Source: Ailurus styani
Lineage: Eukaryota; Chordata; Mammalia; Carnivora; Ailuridae
NCBI GenBank assembly: GCA_002007465.1
Contig: LNAC01000767.1
Coordinates: forward strand, 496,001-560,000
DNA length: 64,000 nt
Reading direction: 5' to 3'
In this document: positions 1 to 11,924 of the stretch, in pieces
Position numbering within the stretch: position 1 is the stretch's first letter
Layout: every line of letters starts with the position of its first letter
Program-made: the position numbers and the translations under genes
The notes under the pieces: model-generated
Database searches by the model: none
Seen by the model: only the letters and a program-made list of their open reading frames with translations
Told to the model about the DNA's origin: nothing

Positions 1-474
1 AATACCTAAGGTTCTCTACTTTCTTCATTTTTCAAGGGCTCACAAAGCCATGTATTTCCAGAGACCTAATTGTGTTCATTTATTGCAGATTTCTTAATAG
101 CAAGAAAAGTCTTTGGTATTTTAAAAGATTAATTTGAAAAAGTAGATCCTGGAGATACTTGCCTAAGAGAGACAAGTTGGTATCATTTCAGCAATACATT
201 TCTGAGGTGATAGGGTCTGCATTAGAAGGGTGGTTAAAAAATAGAAATACTTAGACTTTAGAAATGCTTTAATAATCAATAAGAACTGATAAATTATTGC
301 ATGTGGTGGGGGAGGGAGGATACAAAGAAAATCTCAAAATTTTGGGCTTGAAAAACTAACTGATTGATCATATTAACAAGAAAAAAAGCTAAAAGCTAGT
401 TTGGGGGGGATAGATGAGGTTTACTTTCATATTTATGGAATGTAGGTTACAAAGATCAGGAATAACCGAGGTGG

Positions 475-621
475 GGGCACTTGGCTGGCTCAGTCAGAAG
501 AGCACGTGACTTCTCATCTCAGGGTCATGAGTTCGAGCCTATTAGGTGTGTAGAGATTACTAATCCTCCCCCTCCACCCCACTCAAAACAAATAAACAAG
601 AAAACTTAAAAAAAAAAAAAA
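475..621 (+). mobile_element. SINEC (Can-SINE), old short subfamily
   Basis: A tRNA-derived carnivore SINE on the plus strand. The head reads 'ggctggctcagtcagaagag' and is followed by the B-box-like 'gagttcgagcc', a C-rich middle and an A-rich tail with a run of 14 A. It lacks the long CT-rich body of the younger copies, which fits an older, shorter subfamily. No clean target-site duplication is visible, so the ends are approximate. It is a retrotransposon copy and not a tRNA gene. Confidence 0.85.
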
Positions 622-659
622 GGAAGAAGCAGGATGAATTAGTTTTTGACTAAGTCAGG

Positions 660-890
660 CCTTTAGTGTAGTGACCATGATGTAATGGACTTCTTTGTCA
701 ACAGAGAAGCTTTAAAATCATCATCCTGCAGTTGACTGATGCATGTTTTGGGGAAAGTCATTTGACTCATTTGAGATGCATTTTCATGATCTATAAAATA
801 GGTTAAAAAAGTTTACCCCCAGTTGTTGGGGAAATAAAATTAAGTTGTATATAAAGTGCTTAGAACTTATTAAGTACTTGAGAATGTTCT
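660..890 (+). mobile_element. MIR (ancient tRNA-derived SINE)
   Basis: The order of motifs follows the MIR core and 3' part: a 'gtcatttgactcatttga' segment, then 'atgatctataaaatagg', then 'aaagtgcttagaactta'. These match the typical MIR stretch 'tcatctgtaaaatggg ... aaagcgcttagaaca' with heavy decay. It predates the carnivore radiation. Boundaries are approximate. Confidence 0.65.
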
Positions 891-1984
891 TCTAACGTTC
901 CCTCCCCTCCTCTTACTCTATAGCTGTGCCAAGGTGTAGATGACCAAAACAAACTGTAGCTTGAGAAATACAGAGCTCTTTCTGTTTACTTCAAAAAGAG
1001 TATATCAAATCGAAGTACATGCCCTTTCAACTATGCTAGGAGGCTTTTCTCAAAATTCCATCATGTGATTGCTATGGGTGTTTACACTTAGGTTTAAAGT
1101 TGAGTGAGGCCAGAAATTGCAGTCGAATGCTGATTTATTGGGTCATACTAAGAGAATCAGTACCTCAAAAGATTTGGAGAAAGGATTATAAGAAATATTT
1201 AACTTCATCTCCATGAGGAAATTCCTCAAAATTATTTTTTATTTACCTTTCATGTTATTTTCTTTGACGTATGCAGAATATGTGTACGTAGCTCTTTCTA
1301 TATATATAGAGACATAGATATATATAATGAGCTCAGGCACTCATATGAAGTGACACTGCTCTGAGCTATTTTGCCTCTTACTACAGTCAGTCCTGTTATA
1401 ACACTTGTTTTGTAAATACAAATTTATTCCAGTGTAATTGACATATTAGGGAACAATTTGAGCATAACGCAAATTTCATGTTTGTTATGCACGAATTCAT
1501 TCCCGAGAAACACAAGGTGAATGCAGAAAACTGCACTTAGCTGCACAAAGGCACGTAAGGAATCCTCAATGCAAATGTAAACACAGACCTCAAACCTCTC
1601 CCTCAGTTCATCATGTGTGTTAGGAGGCACATCTGAACATATCTGCAGTTATAACTTTCCATCTGATTTCAGATAACCCTCCTTCCACCACTTCACAATA
1701 ATTCACAAGCTGAACCCTTCCAATGCCTGCTTCCAAAAGAAAACTTAAGGCCTTTTTCAAGGTAAAGTACATATTTAATGTAATTTAAAAATATTTGTTA
1801 ATTACTTACATGTATATTGCTATCACTTTTAATAGTTTCCTGTCTTTTTAAAATGTGTTCCTCACTGTTGTTGAGTATTGTGCCCTTTACACGTCTTCCA
1901 CATAAGGCTTGTGGGTTTTATTGCATAATTTTGCTTCGTGTGGTACTTTTTTTAGGAATGCATATGCCACAAAGCAGAACTGAC

Positions 1985-2160
1985 TCTGCCCATGAACTTG
2001 ACCAGGTAACATGAACCTCTGCAATACTGTTTTTATTTCTGTAAAAAGAGGAAAATAGTGGCCTCAACCTCATAGGGCTCTCAGTTGAAGAATTGAAGAA
2101 AATAGTGTGCGTTGAGCATTCAGCACACACCATGGAGTTTCGTAGTACTTAATACATGTT
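1985..2160 (+). mobile_element. MIR (ancient SINE)
   Basis: A decayed MIR in sense orientation: 'tttctgtaaaaagaggaaaatagt', then 'aacctcatagggctc', then 'gcgttgagcattcagcaca' and 'ttaatacatgtt', in the order expected from the MIR core to its 3' end. It runs directly into the MLT1-like LTR that starts near 2169. Confidence 0.6.
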
Positions 2161-2168
2161 ACATATCG

Positions 2169-2716
2169 TGGCAGGCAGAATAACAGCCCCCAATTCCTGG
2201 AATTTCCAAATATGTGGGAAAATGGACTCTGCAAATGTAATTAAGATCTTGGACTTTAAACTGGGATATTATCTTGTCTTATTCAGGTGGGCCCAATGTA
2301 ACCAGAGGAGTCCATAAAAGTAAAGAACTTTCTTAGGTTGGAGTCAAGGAAATGCAACAGGATTCAGAGATTCAAGAGAAGGACTTGGCACATTTTGGTG
2401 CTTTGGAAGTGGTGGGAGGAATGCGAAATGGGAAGGCAGAAGACTTTGAAGAAAGGCTCCAGACTAACAGCCAGCGAGGGAAAGGAAAGCTCAGCTGTGT
2501 AACCACAAGTAATTAGATTCTGCTGATAACCTGAATGATGTTAGAAGCAGATTCTTCCCAGACAGCTGACGCCTTGATTTTGGTCTTGTGAAACCTGGAG
2601 CAGAAAACCAAACACCACCACTCATTTAACCTACCGAGCTGTGGGATAATAATTTGTGATGTTTCAAAGTGCTAAGTTTGTGGTAATTATTATGGCAACA
2701 ATAGAAAACTAATGCA
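2169..2716 (+). mobile_element. MLT1-like solo LTR (ERVL-MaLR)
   Basis: A 548-bp element resembling the MLT1 group of mammalian-apparent LTR retrotransposons. It starts 'tggcaggcagaataac', has the hallmark 'gtgggcccaatgtaacca' near residue 120, and ends 'gtttgtggtaattatta ... actaatgca'. Boundaries follow the TG...CA rule. The pentamer 'atatc' occurs within one base of both ends, a weak hint of a 5-bp target duplication. No internal retroviral sequence is attached, so it is a solo LTR. Subfamily naming is from pattern memory. Confidence 0.75.
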
Positions 2717-3144
2717 AATATCATTTATACCTTCCATTACAAGAAAAGTTGTATTGGGTAAGAAAGAATACTACTTTAAACAAAACTACATTTACTAAGT
2801 GGAAACTTTTCTGGGCTCAGCCCTTTTAAACTTTGGCTATGGATAAGGTATATGAACTAGATTTCTTATAAAACTATCAATCACATTAAAATATTTCATC
2901 AAAAAATATTTCTCAACATAAAAATTATTCCCTATTTACGAGTTTCCTTTAAACCTGCATTCAAACCTAAACGTAGTCATATTTCAAGGTTTTAAATTTA
3001 ACAATTCAATCATTAGTTATTACCTTGAGGAGAAGCATGAAAGGAACAGAAGAAAAGCTCCAGAGAAATGAGTTTTGGAAAGAAAGGAAAGGCAACACAG
3101 GCAAACTTCATTTGCCCCCAGAATTAGTTTTAGGTCAGTATTTC

Positions 3145-3361
3145 TTTTTTTTTTTTTTCTTCTTTTTTTTTTTTAAGGATTTATTTATGAGAGAGAGAAC
3201 ATGCTTGAGTGCAAGCAGGGGGAGGGGCAGAGGGAAAGGGAGAGAAGCAGACTCCCCACTGAGCGCAGAGCCTGAGGGGCTGGATCCCAAGCCCCCGAAA
3301 TCAGTTCCCAAGCTGAAATCAAGAATCAGACCCTTAACCGACTGAGCCACTGAGGTGCCCC
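3145..3361 (-). mobile_element. SINEC (Can-SINE), older caniform type
   Basis: Reverse-strand SINE: poly-T, then 'gatttatttatgagagagag' and a GA-rich body, ending with the complement of the tRNA-like head ('ccgactgagccactgaggtg'). Target duplications flank it: 'taggtcagtatttcttt' at 3131 and 'taggccagtatttcttt' at 3362. Short open frames across it on both strands are by-products of the low-complexity body. Confidence 0.93.
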
Positions 3362-3457
3362 TAGGCCAGTATTTCTTTATGCTTCACTAGAGTTTTTGCA
3401 CGTATAAGTAAATCCCGAATCTTGTAGTTGGAAGGACAACAAAAAGGTGTAAGCCTA

Positions 3458-3967
3458 TGTAACAGCGTCCTTTGCTGTTGTAACAAATCACTACACAATT
3501 AGTGTCTTAAAACAATAGAAATTCACTGTCTCACCGTTCTGGAGGTCTGAAGTTTGGAATGGGTCTCCCTGGGGTTAAGTCAGTGTGTCAGCAGAGCACA
3601 GGGTTCCTTCTGGAGGCTCCAGGGGAGAATCTATATCTTCACCTTTTCCAGATTCCAGAGGCCACCAGTGTTCCTTGGTCCTAGCTCCTTCCTCCATCTT
3701 CAAAACCAGCAGCATAACCTTTTCAAATCTCTCTCTGACCTTACCTTCTATCATCATATCCCTATTCTTACTCTAGCCCCTCCTGCTTACCTCTTATAAG
3801 GATCTTTGTGATTACACTGGGCCCACCTGGATAATCCAGGAGACTCTCTACACCTCAAGAGCCTTATTTTATCAACTACGTCTCATTTGCCATATAAGGT
3901 AGTATATCCAGAGACTCTGGGATTAGGATATGGACATCTTCCAAAAGCCATTATTCTGCTTACCACA
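3458..3967 (-). mobile_element. MLT1-like solo LTR (ERVL-MaLR), reverse orientation
   Basis: Reverse complement of the same LTR family as the copy at 2169-2716. It begins 'tgtaacagcgtcctttgctg', contains 'gattacactgggcccacctg', and ends 'ccattattctgcttaccaca'. The flanking pentamers 'gccta' (3453-3457) and 'gcctg' (3968-3972) look like the 5-bp duplication usual for ERVL-class elements. This makes it an independent insertion and not the partner LTR of the upstream copy. The roughly 60-81 codon frames inside it are chance frames. Confidence 0.78.
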
Positions 3968-4261
3968 GCCTGAAACAAATATATTTCTTATAAAATACAC
4001 AGAACTCTAACATAACGTAATAATAGTTTATAAATTACTAAACAGTTACAATCCCATTTCTCAAATCATGTTTCCTTACAGACTCCCATTTCCTGGAGTC
4101 TTTTTTACTTAATGAGTAAATGATAGAACTTTTCTTGTAAGGCAAATAGGCTGGAAGAGAAAAATAGCTTACAGAAGAAGACCATATTAGTGAAGGGAGA
4201 AAAAAAACAGAACACAATATATTTTTGGGTTCTTCCAGTGTAATGCTGTTGTACTACAAAC

Positions 4262-4307
4262 TACACACACACACACACATGCACACACACACACACACAC
4301 ACACACC
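4262..4307 (+). repeat. (CA)n microsatellite
   Basis: About 46 bp of CA dinucleotides broken once by 'atg'. It is long enough to be polymorphic in a population. Confidence 0.95.
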
Positions 4308-4564
4308 CCTTTATCTTTGTTTCCATCAATCAATTTATCAATCTATTTATATAACTAATTCTCAAAATTATTTTTGGTGTTTCCCTTGGTATCCTGCTCA
4401 AGTATCTAAATGTATAAAGATTTGCTTATTTTTTTTACGACAGCCTAAATAAAGTATGGTGAGCTTATTTCATATTGTTAAGCACATTTTAGAGATCTAA
4501 AACAGGTAGCATTCCATAAACTAAAACAAATATAATAAATTATCTTTTTATTCTCTAAGCCAAA

Positions 4565-4990
4565 TATTCCGATTTATATATTCATTCCACAATTACGTAT
4601 TAATTGGCTACAAAGTGCCAGGTGGTATTCTAGGCCTTCCTGATTCAGTAGTACCACAGACAGTAACAAGAAGAGTAAGAAAAACCAGACACAAACATCT
4701 GTCCTTACAGAGCTTACATTCCAGTAGGTAGCAAGATAAAGAATGGATGAACAAAGAAATGAATGAATCTTAAAGAAGTAAAATGTATCAGATAACTAGA
4801 AGTGTTAAAGGAGAGTGGGGAAAGGCAGGGATAGGGAACAGGGGACAGGTGGGTTCCAGGAAAAAATTCAATTTTAAATAAGATAGTTATAGAAGGAGTT
4901 GCTGAGAAGGTAACATCTGAGCAAAGAAAAAGGAAGTGAGGGATCAAATCTTGATCTGAATCTCTGGATAAAAGAGCGCTAGAAGAAGGA
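4565..4990 (-). mobile_element. L2 LINE 3' region, antisense
   Basis: An ancient L2 remnant read backwards: 'tatattcattccacaatta', 'gtgccaggtggtattctagg', 'ccttacagagcttacattcc' and, further along, 'gttgctgagaaggtaacatc'. These are the complements of the L2 3' end motifs that on the sense strand read as 'gaatgtaagctc' and 'gcctggca'. Confidence 0.65.
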
Positions 4991-5054
4991 AGTGCAAAGT
5001 CTCAGCACCGGCAGCGAGACTTACTCTTTGAGACTTACTCTTATTCTATCTTTC

Positions 5055-5165
5055 AGTCAATATTTACTGACGGCCTTAAATGGGTCAGACAGTGTCATAG
5101 ACAGTAGGAATATATCAGTGAACAAAAAGATTCCTTTTTCTTCAGGGAGTTTAAATTCCAGGAGG
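5055..5165 (-). mobile_element. L2 LINE 3' end fragment, antisense
   Basis: A second copy of the same L2 3' module within 500 bp: 'gtcaatatttactgacgg', 'cagacagtgtcatagacagt', 'atatcagtgaacaaaaag' and 'ggagtttaaattccaggagg'. It lies in the same orientation as 4565-4990, so it is either a separate insertion or a duplicated end. Confidence 0.6.
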
Positions 5166-5332
5166 CAATGCCACTTTCTTTCAAATTCATTCTATTCTAC
5201 CCATCATCTTTATGAAAATGAAGGAAAATTATATACCCTCCTCATAAAATTTCCCTATTTATGAAACATGAATAACTTGCTTACCTCGACTGAGTACTTT
5301 GAAGATTTTGTTGCTTACAAATATAGAGTACT

Positions 5333-5548
5333 GGGCACCTGGGTGGCTCAGTGGGTTAAAGCCTCTGCCTTTGGCTCAGGTCATGATCCCAGGGTGGTGG
5401 GCTCAAGCCACACCTCAGGCTTTCTGCTTAGCAGGGAGCTTGCTTCCTCTTCTCTCTCTGCCTGCCTCTCTGCCTACTTGTGATCTTTGTCTCTCTCTCT
5501 CTCTCTCTGTCAAATAAATAAATAAAATCTTTCAAAACAAAAACAAAA
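5333..5548 (+). mobile_element. SINEC, young musteloid type
   Basis: Sense SINE starting 'gggcacctgggtggctcagt' with 'gggttaaagcctctgcctt' in the head, a CT-rich body ending in a (CT)n run, 'caaataaataaataaaatct' and an A-rich tail. A perfect 16-bp duplication 'acaaatatagagtact' flanks it (5317-5332 and 5549-5564). Preservation of the duplication points to a young insertion. Confidence 0.97.
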
Positions 5549-6961
5549 ACAAATATAGAGTACTAAAAATTATTTTTATCGTAACATGTTTGTTCGGTAC
5601 AATGATCTCGTGAAAATCTGGTTTCATTTTTCTTATTGTTAGTTTGAATTTTGGTTCCATTGTAACCAGGCCTTACATGTGTAGGGCTCCTCAGTTGGAA
5701 CCAGATGACATTCAGAACAAAACTGATTTTATGAAGATGATTTCCTAGAGTTTAACACCCAGTAAATGCAGTCAGTTTATTCAAACGTTACACAGTTTCC
5801 ACAGTAACGTATGTTGCACAAATAAATCATGGATTTAGGGAGAAGCTAAAGCATTGTCAACTGGGCTGTAAATGTTTTAACATAATAAACAGTATAGTGG
5901 AATAGAAATGGCTCCACGGTTGAAGATTTCAGTTTGTAATGGAGGAAAAAAATGATCTGCTTTAGGTAAGAAAGAGAACAGAGCGTTGTGTTCAATTTTA
6001 ACAACAGAGATGGTCTAAAAGAAATAGCATCTATTAGGATTGTCAGTATAACAATGGATGGACTGTATATAATAAAATCAAAAGATATTTTGATGAGAAA
6101 TGGGATAAATCTGGCAATTTCACAAATCAGAATCCTAGGCAGCACAGATGAGAAAATGTAATTGAATGTTTGCTAAGCTGATGCATAGTTAATTTTTCAT
6201 AGCCCAAAGCAAGAGAGTATGAGATATGGACAGGAGTGTTAGCAGGTTTAAGAAGGAGGCAGAGGAGGATAAAGCGAATAAAAGGAGGAAGAAGGCAACA
6301 TTCTATCACATATAAAATATTATTTTCAGTTTGGAAAACCAAACTGAAACTTATAATCTGCATGTATTCGAAGCTATCATTTTGAACAATACAGAGCTAG
6401 ATTTAAATGCTGTTATACTTTATCTAAATACATAGTATCTCTTAACAGAAAACTGAATTTTCTCATAGCCAGGAAAGGAATACATTTCATTAATAATTTT
6501 TCCCAAAATAATTCTTGGAAATAAGGTCATTTCAAAAGCATTAGCTGTTCTTTTTGACCCAAGTATTTGAGTAAGTTTTTCTCTGACCCTTTACATCAAT
6601 TGTAACTACTATTATTTTAAGGTCAGGTTCTATTTTAAGCAAATTTGAAAGTGATGATTTTTTTTTTTAGAAAATGAAAAAATGGAGCAACGAATTCTCC
6701 GTTTTCCTTCAGTAAATGACAGCATTATTCTTCTAGTGCTATATAGGATTTCTGAATTGCTATCACAGAGACAAAAATCTCAATTTTAGGTTGAAAATAT
6801 ATCTTTCAGATTGTGAATACTTTGAGTTAGTATCTCTGTAGCGGCTACTCTTTATATTAAAACTTGGAAAGGATAAAATGTAATAGCTCCATAGTGGAGA
6901 TTTCAGAGGAGGAATCGCTCCTCCTAAGAAATCAAGGAGCTGACTCAAGAAAATCTGATCA

Positions 6962-7170
6962 GGGGCGCCTGGGTGGCTCAGTGGGTTAAAGCCTCTGCTT
7001 TCGGCTCAGGTCATGATCTCAGCGTCCTGGGATCGAGGCCCGCATCGGGCTCTCTGCTCAGCAGGGAGCCTGCTTCCTCCTCTCCCTGTATCTCTGCCTG
7101 CCTCTCTGCCTACTTGTAATCTCTCTCTCTGTGTCAAATAAATAAATAAAATCTTTAAAAAAAAAAAAAA
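6962..7170 (+). mobile_element. SINEC, young musteloid type
   Basis: Full-length sense SINE beginning 'ggggcgcctgggtggctcag', with the young 'gtgggttaaagcctctgc' head, a CT-rich body and 'aaataaataaataaaatctt' followed by poly-A. A perfect 17-bp duplication 'aagaaaatctgatcagg' flanks it (6947-6963 and 7171-7187). Confidence 0.97.
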
Positions 7171-7187
7171 AAGAAAATCTGATCAGG

Positions 7188-9884
7188 CATTGGCAGAGGG
7201 GACAGTGTTCTGTATCTACGGTGTCCTTAATGCCCTTGCCATTCTAACTCATGAGCCAGACCTGAAAATCCTCACCCACTCATTACCCTTGTCAGTCACT
7301 TATGCATTTGCAGCAGAAAAATGAGACATATATCAAAATTCTTTCAGAAGAAAGCCAACAGTAGAAAGAGTCCAATGCGGTCATCTTTAAAAATCAAGAG
7401 GGTCCGTATATCTTCTATGTAAACTAGAGTGCCCAGAGATATTTTCTGTTTATAGCCGAAACTAAAAATGGCATTGCTAGATGCTTTAATAATCTTTATT
7501 GCATCATATTTGTGAATATTATACTACATCACTGCCATCTGTGGCGATTCATAAATCACAGAGCAATAAAGCCTCCTAATAAATCTTGGACTCCCTCTCT
7601 TCACATTATTGGCCCCTTTTATTTGCTGATGCAAGAACTCTTCCATATGTTGATGCAGCATCTGTGATCTATGTATCATTATCCTTTATGTCTAATATCA
7701 TTTTCTATAAATCAATATCCTTCCTCCTTGAAGATGGTCCTGCAGAATAAGTTGCCGGATGCTAGCGTGGAACAGCTTGCCATCCCTTCAGCACTCTGAG
7801 GACACATGTAGGTGTTTTGGGGACCTCTCACAGGTTTTGTTGCAGCCTTGCCCTGTTAGCTCTATGGCCCTGGCTGGTGGACTCAGCACTTTTACTCTAA
7901 TCACTGCACTGTGTCCAATGGTCACTAATCTTTTATCTGTGCTTATCATCACTATAACTCTGTTCTGCTACTTGACATTCTCCTTCATCATAACCTCATG
8001 GTGGTTCCCCTTCTAGCAGGCTCCATCTCCTAAAAAGAAAAATTGATCACTGCGGATTTATTCGACACTCATAATACTTTCGTTATTGTTGCTTTTGTTA
8101 TTTTGTTTTAAATGTTTAATGCAAAGGGCTATGCTACAGAATGTACTTAATGCTGATTTGACAGTGAACTTGAGTTGTTGATTTAAGAGCTTAGAGGTGA
8201 AGTTAGACATACTCCCATTCTCCAAGCCATTGCAGGTTGGACTCCTACATGGAATGCTATCAGGAATTTTGTGTTACATTTCTTTAGCCTGCCAGCATCT
8301 CAGAGCACATGCAGTTTTGACATAGTTTCCGTTGCTTTACCTACTAGTACAGGCAGGTGACAGTACATTGCTGAGAAAGAATTTAGATTGCTTTCAACTT
8401 TCTATCATGAGTGCAGGATTTTAATTTTAAGCAGAAAGGAAATATGGAAATATGTCTGCCTTCATATTTTACAGACTCAGTCTAAAATATGTTGGATTCA
8501 ATATCACTCTAAACCACCAAAGTCCATGTGTTGCTCAAAAATCATAAAACATGCAATTCTGTTTCTCGGTAAAGCATAGCTTAGATTTTAAAATCAGATT
8601 TCTTTTGAAATTTCATTTGCTAGCAAAAAGCATTAATAATGAATGGGGAAAATATAGAATCTTCACCAATATGTCAGAATACCTTCATAATAAATTATAT
8701 ATATAGTTATATGTACAATTGCACATATCATCTGACATTTAAAATATTAAATCATTTTGCAAGGTTAAGTAAAACTCATTTGCAAATTAATAAAAATTTC
8801 AAAAAGGGAACAAATAATATACCTCTAACACAAATATACCACATTTAAGTAAAGTCAATTTTAAGAGCTGGCTTCAAAATTTGCTAGATAAATTATCGAG
8901 GAAGAAGTTACTGTAAAATCCTTTGTAGTACATCCAAATAAACTGACTAAATTAAGAATCTTAACATTAGGCATTTAACCAAACCAAACCAAACAGAAAT
9001 ACAAAAAAAGCACACTATGTATTTACTGGGTATAATAAATAAAGAAGAACGTAGTAAAGGATCATAACACCAAAACCCTTTTCTTTCTAATCTCCCATTT
9101 CTGGTCCCATATAGGAAGATCTTTCACTCAAAATCCTTTCTATCCTATCCTAAATGGATACAGCTTATAATAAGTGAGATACTATCAGTCCCCTTTGGAC
9201 CATTATTTTGACAGTAAGGCCTCACATGCAGATTATTATATCCGAATGGAAAGTCACTGTGGTAGAAATGGGTGAACAACTGTTCTCTGACTAAAGCAGT
9301 AATGCAGTACTTTTATCCCCCTCATTGAGGAGAGCCTATCAGGTAGTATGATATTTTTCTACTGTGTTCTGCCAGCCTAATCTGCTCCCATCCATCAGAA
9401 TAAGGGTCCAATCCCCCAAAGGTCTGTATCTCATTGGCTTATTTACTTTTCAGACTCACTCAGAGGCACAACAATTTAGATCTTTATCGGTTCAGTTGAT
9501 TTATCTTCATAGAGAGACAAAGTTCACCTAAAATCAGAATCAGAACATTCCGAGGCCCTTGTCCTTATTATCAGTACAGTATTGAATCTGACTCATCTGT
9601 GCAGACAATGTATTTCTACAAGTAACTGTTATCCATTACTTTTTATGTCTCTTTTCCCAATTAAAAAAAAATAACAATAATATTATGTGAGATATTTCTC
9701 AAGTTGTCAGAATAATAAAAAATTATATGTATAAGTTATTATTTGTAGAACTTCAGTTTCCCTTTCTGGTATTATATTACTCTTACTAGATTTGTATACC
9801 TAGGTTTTTAAAAATGAATTTAAGAAGAATTTTACATGTCCTCTCTGCTCTTATCCAGGAGTTCTCCCTTGACGCTTCACTCTT
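7188..9884. other. Unique AT-rich sequence
   Basis: About 2.7 kb without a transposon I can name. Open frames such as 7759-8016 (+) and 8639-8848 (+) lack homology I recognise and look like chance frames. A run rich in TA at 8690-8710 and an A-rich stretch at 9661-9675 are the only low-complexity parts. Confidence 0.5.
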
Positions 9885-10322
9885 TATTTTTTTAATTTTT
9901 AATTTAAATTCAATTTAATTAACATATACTGTAGTATACTGATATTCAGTGTAATATACTAATATTCAGAATTCAGTGATTCATTAGTTATATACAATAC
10001 CCAGTACTCATTACGCGTGCTCATCACCCAATTATCCCTTTCCCTCCCCCTCTCCTCCAGCTGCCCTCAGTTTGTTTCTTAGAGTTCAGCATCTCTTATG
10101 GTTTGTCTCCCTCTCTATTTTCATCTTATTTTATTTTTCCTTTCCTTCCCCTGTGTTCACCTGTTTTGTTTCTTAAATTCCACATATAAGTAAAATCATA
10201 TGGTATTTGTCTTTCTCTGACCAACTTATTTCACTTAGCAAAATACTCTCTAGTTCCACTGTGTCATTACAAATGGCAAGATTTCATTCTTTCTGATGGC
10301 TGAGTAATATTCTATTGTGCTT
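9885..10322 (-). mobile_element. L1 3' UTR, antisense (carnivore-type)
   Basis: Antisense L1 3' end. It has 'aatttaattaacatatactg', 'agtactcattacgcgtgctc', 'cagtttgtttcttagagttc', 'cttaaattccacatataag' and 'tggcaagatttcattctttc' in the order expected from the 3' terminus back towards ORF2. It stops at 'gtaatattctattgtgc', a 5' truncation. Confidence 0.85.
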
Positions 10323-10606
10323 TTAACACTAGCTGTTCAACTTTGCCACTTTCCACAATGGTTACTTAGAAATCTAGAAAAAGTAGCTTTCCCTTACCTT
10401 TTCCACTTTATCCACCATCACTTCCAGGCCCCACATACATATACACATATATTTTTATGTCTCATTTCTATGCAATCTGAATTTTGTCCTCACTAGTCCA
10501 CCAAAGTTGCTTTTCATTATCAATACACTTCTAATTACAAACTTAATAACATTTTCTCTCTTAAAAAAATCTTTTCAAAGTTCAAAACTCATTAATACTT
10601 CTTCAC

Positions 10607-10802
10607 TTCTTTTTTTTTAAGTTTTTATTTATTTATTTGACAGAGAGAGAGATTACAAGCAGGCAGAGAGGCAGGCAGAGAGACAGGGAAGCAGGCTCCC
10701 CGCTGAGCAGAAAGCCTGATGTGGGGCTAGATCCCAGGACCCTGAGATCATGACCTGAGCTGAAGAGAGAGGCTTTAACTCACTGAGCCACCCAGGTGCC
10801 CC
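10607..10802 (-). mobile_element. SINEC, young musteloid type
   Basis: Reverse-strand SINE: poly-T, 'tttatttatttatttgacag', 'acaagcaggcagagaggcag', then the complement of the head 'cactgagccacccaggtgcc'. The flanks share 'cttcacttctt' (10599 side) and 'cttcacttctt' (10808 side), an imperfect but convincing target duplication. Confidence 0.93.
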
Positions 10803-11402
10803 AACACTCTTCACTTCTTAAGGCTTTGCTCCCTTTACCTTTTACCATAAAACATTCTCTTACTTCTTTCCATTCTTCCTGATTACTCCTTTTTCATTGC
10901 TGCAGACACTATATGTCTGTATTTGCTAAGATTTTCTTTTTACATCCCTTCTTCCTTTATATTTTTCCTATCTGAAATGTTATTCATTTTCAAGTAATTC
11001 TCTACCAACTCTACGCAGATAACTTTCGAGGCTGAATTTCTATTTATGACCCACTCCCCAAACTACAAATGTAATTTTCAGCTACATGCTGGATATGCAG
11101 CTTGATGTCTTAGCAGTACCTCAGATGTGACCTGACCTCAAGGACTTTTTAATTTTCAAATACAAATTTTGTTTTTAAAATCTTATCTCAATCACATTTG
11201 AACAATGTTGGTTTCTTAATGTTATCTCTTTGCATGTATTGAGTTGTACTGTTATTCCTTTTCTGTTTCCTCTTCTAGTCCTGTCATTGTTAATCCTCAC
11301 TTGGAATTCATTTGGGATCTTTTTTCCCCCATGAATAAATGTTATCTGTTATTTTGGAATCTATTATCACCTATTTCTTTTTCTTTTTTCTATTATTTAT
11401 TT

Positions 11403-11550
11403 TCTTACCATAGGACATACCCTCCCCAATGTCTATCACCCAGTCACCCCATCCCTCCCACCCCTTCCCCCTCCAGCAACCCTCAGTTTGTTTCCTGAGA
11501 TTAAGAGTCTCTTATGGTTTGTCTCCCTCTCTGGTTTCACCTTGTTTCAT
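11403..11550 (-). mobile_element. L1 3' UTR fragment, antisense
   Basis: A short antisense piece of the same L1 3' UTR region seen at 9885-10322: 'cccagtcaccccatccctcc', 'cagcaaccctcagtttgttt', 'ttaagagtctcttatggttt', 'gtctccctctctggtttcac'. It is a second, separate fragment because the same segment already occurs in the upstream copy. Confidence 0.75.
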
Positions 11551-11924
11551 TTTTTACCTATTTCTGATACTGTATACCTCTTGATAACTAAGCTAGAAAT
11601 AATTCTAAATATTTTAAATTTCTTTATTGGTATCTCTAGTGAATATCAGACGGACATGTCAACATATTAAAAAATTAAAATCACATCTGTTTTAACCTGT
11701 TCCTTTGAGTCTTATTTCACAACTAAACATCATCACCATCCACCAAAATGTCTAGTACAGAAGTTGAAGACATCACTGAATCCACATAAATCTCCACATC
11801 CAATTTAAATATAAATCTTATTGTTTCTACTCACAAAACTGCTTTAATTAATCTCCTTTTCTCTTCTTCTGTTATTATGCTCTGTAATTTCGAGGGAGCT
11901 ATCCTCATAAAACATGAAATCAAT

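Noticed and set aside
3025..3345. 106-codon plus-strand open frame
   Set aside because: It reads through the poly-T and GA-rich body of a reverse-strand SINE, so the run of Phe and the 'RGRGKGRE' part are low-complexity artefacts.
2169..3967. The two MLT1-like LTRs as ends of a single provirus
   Set aside because: They lie in opposite orientations, have no internal retroviral sequence between them, and the right copy has its own flanking pentamer duplication.
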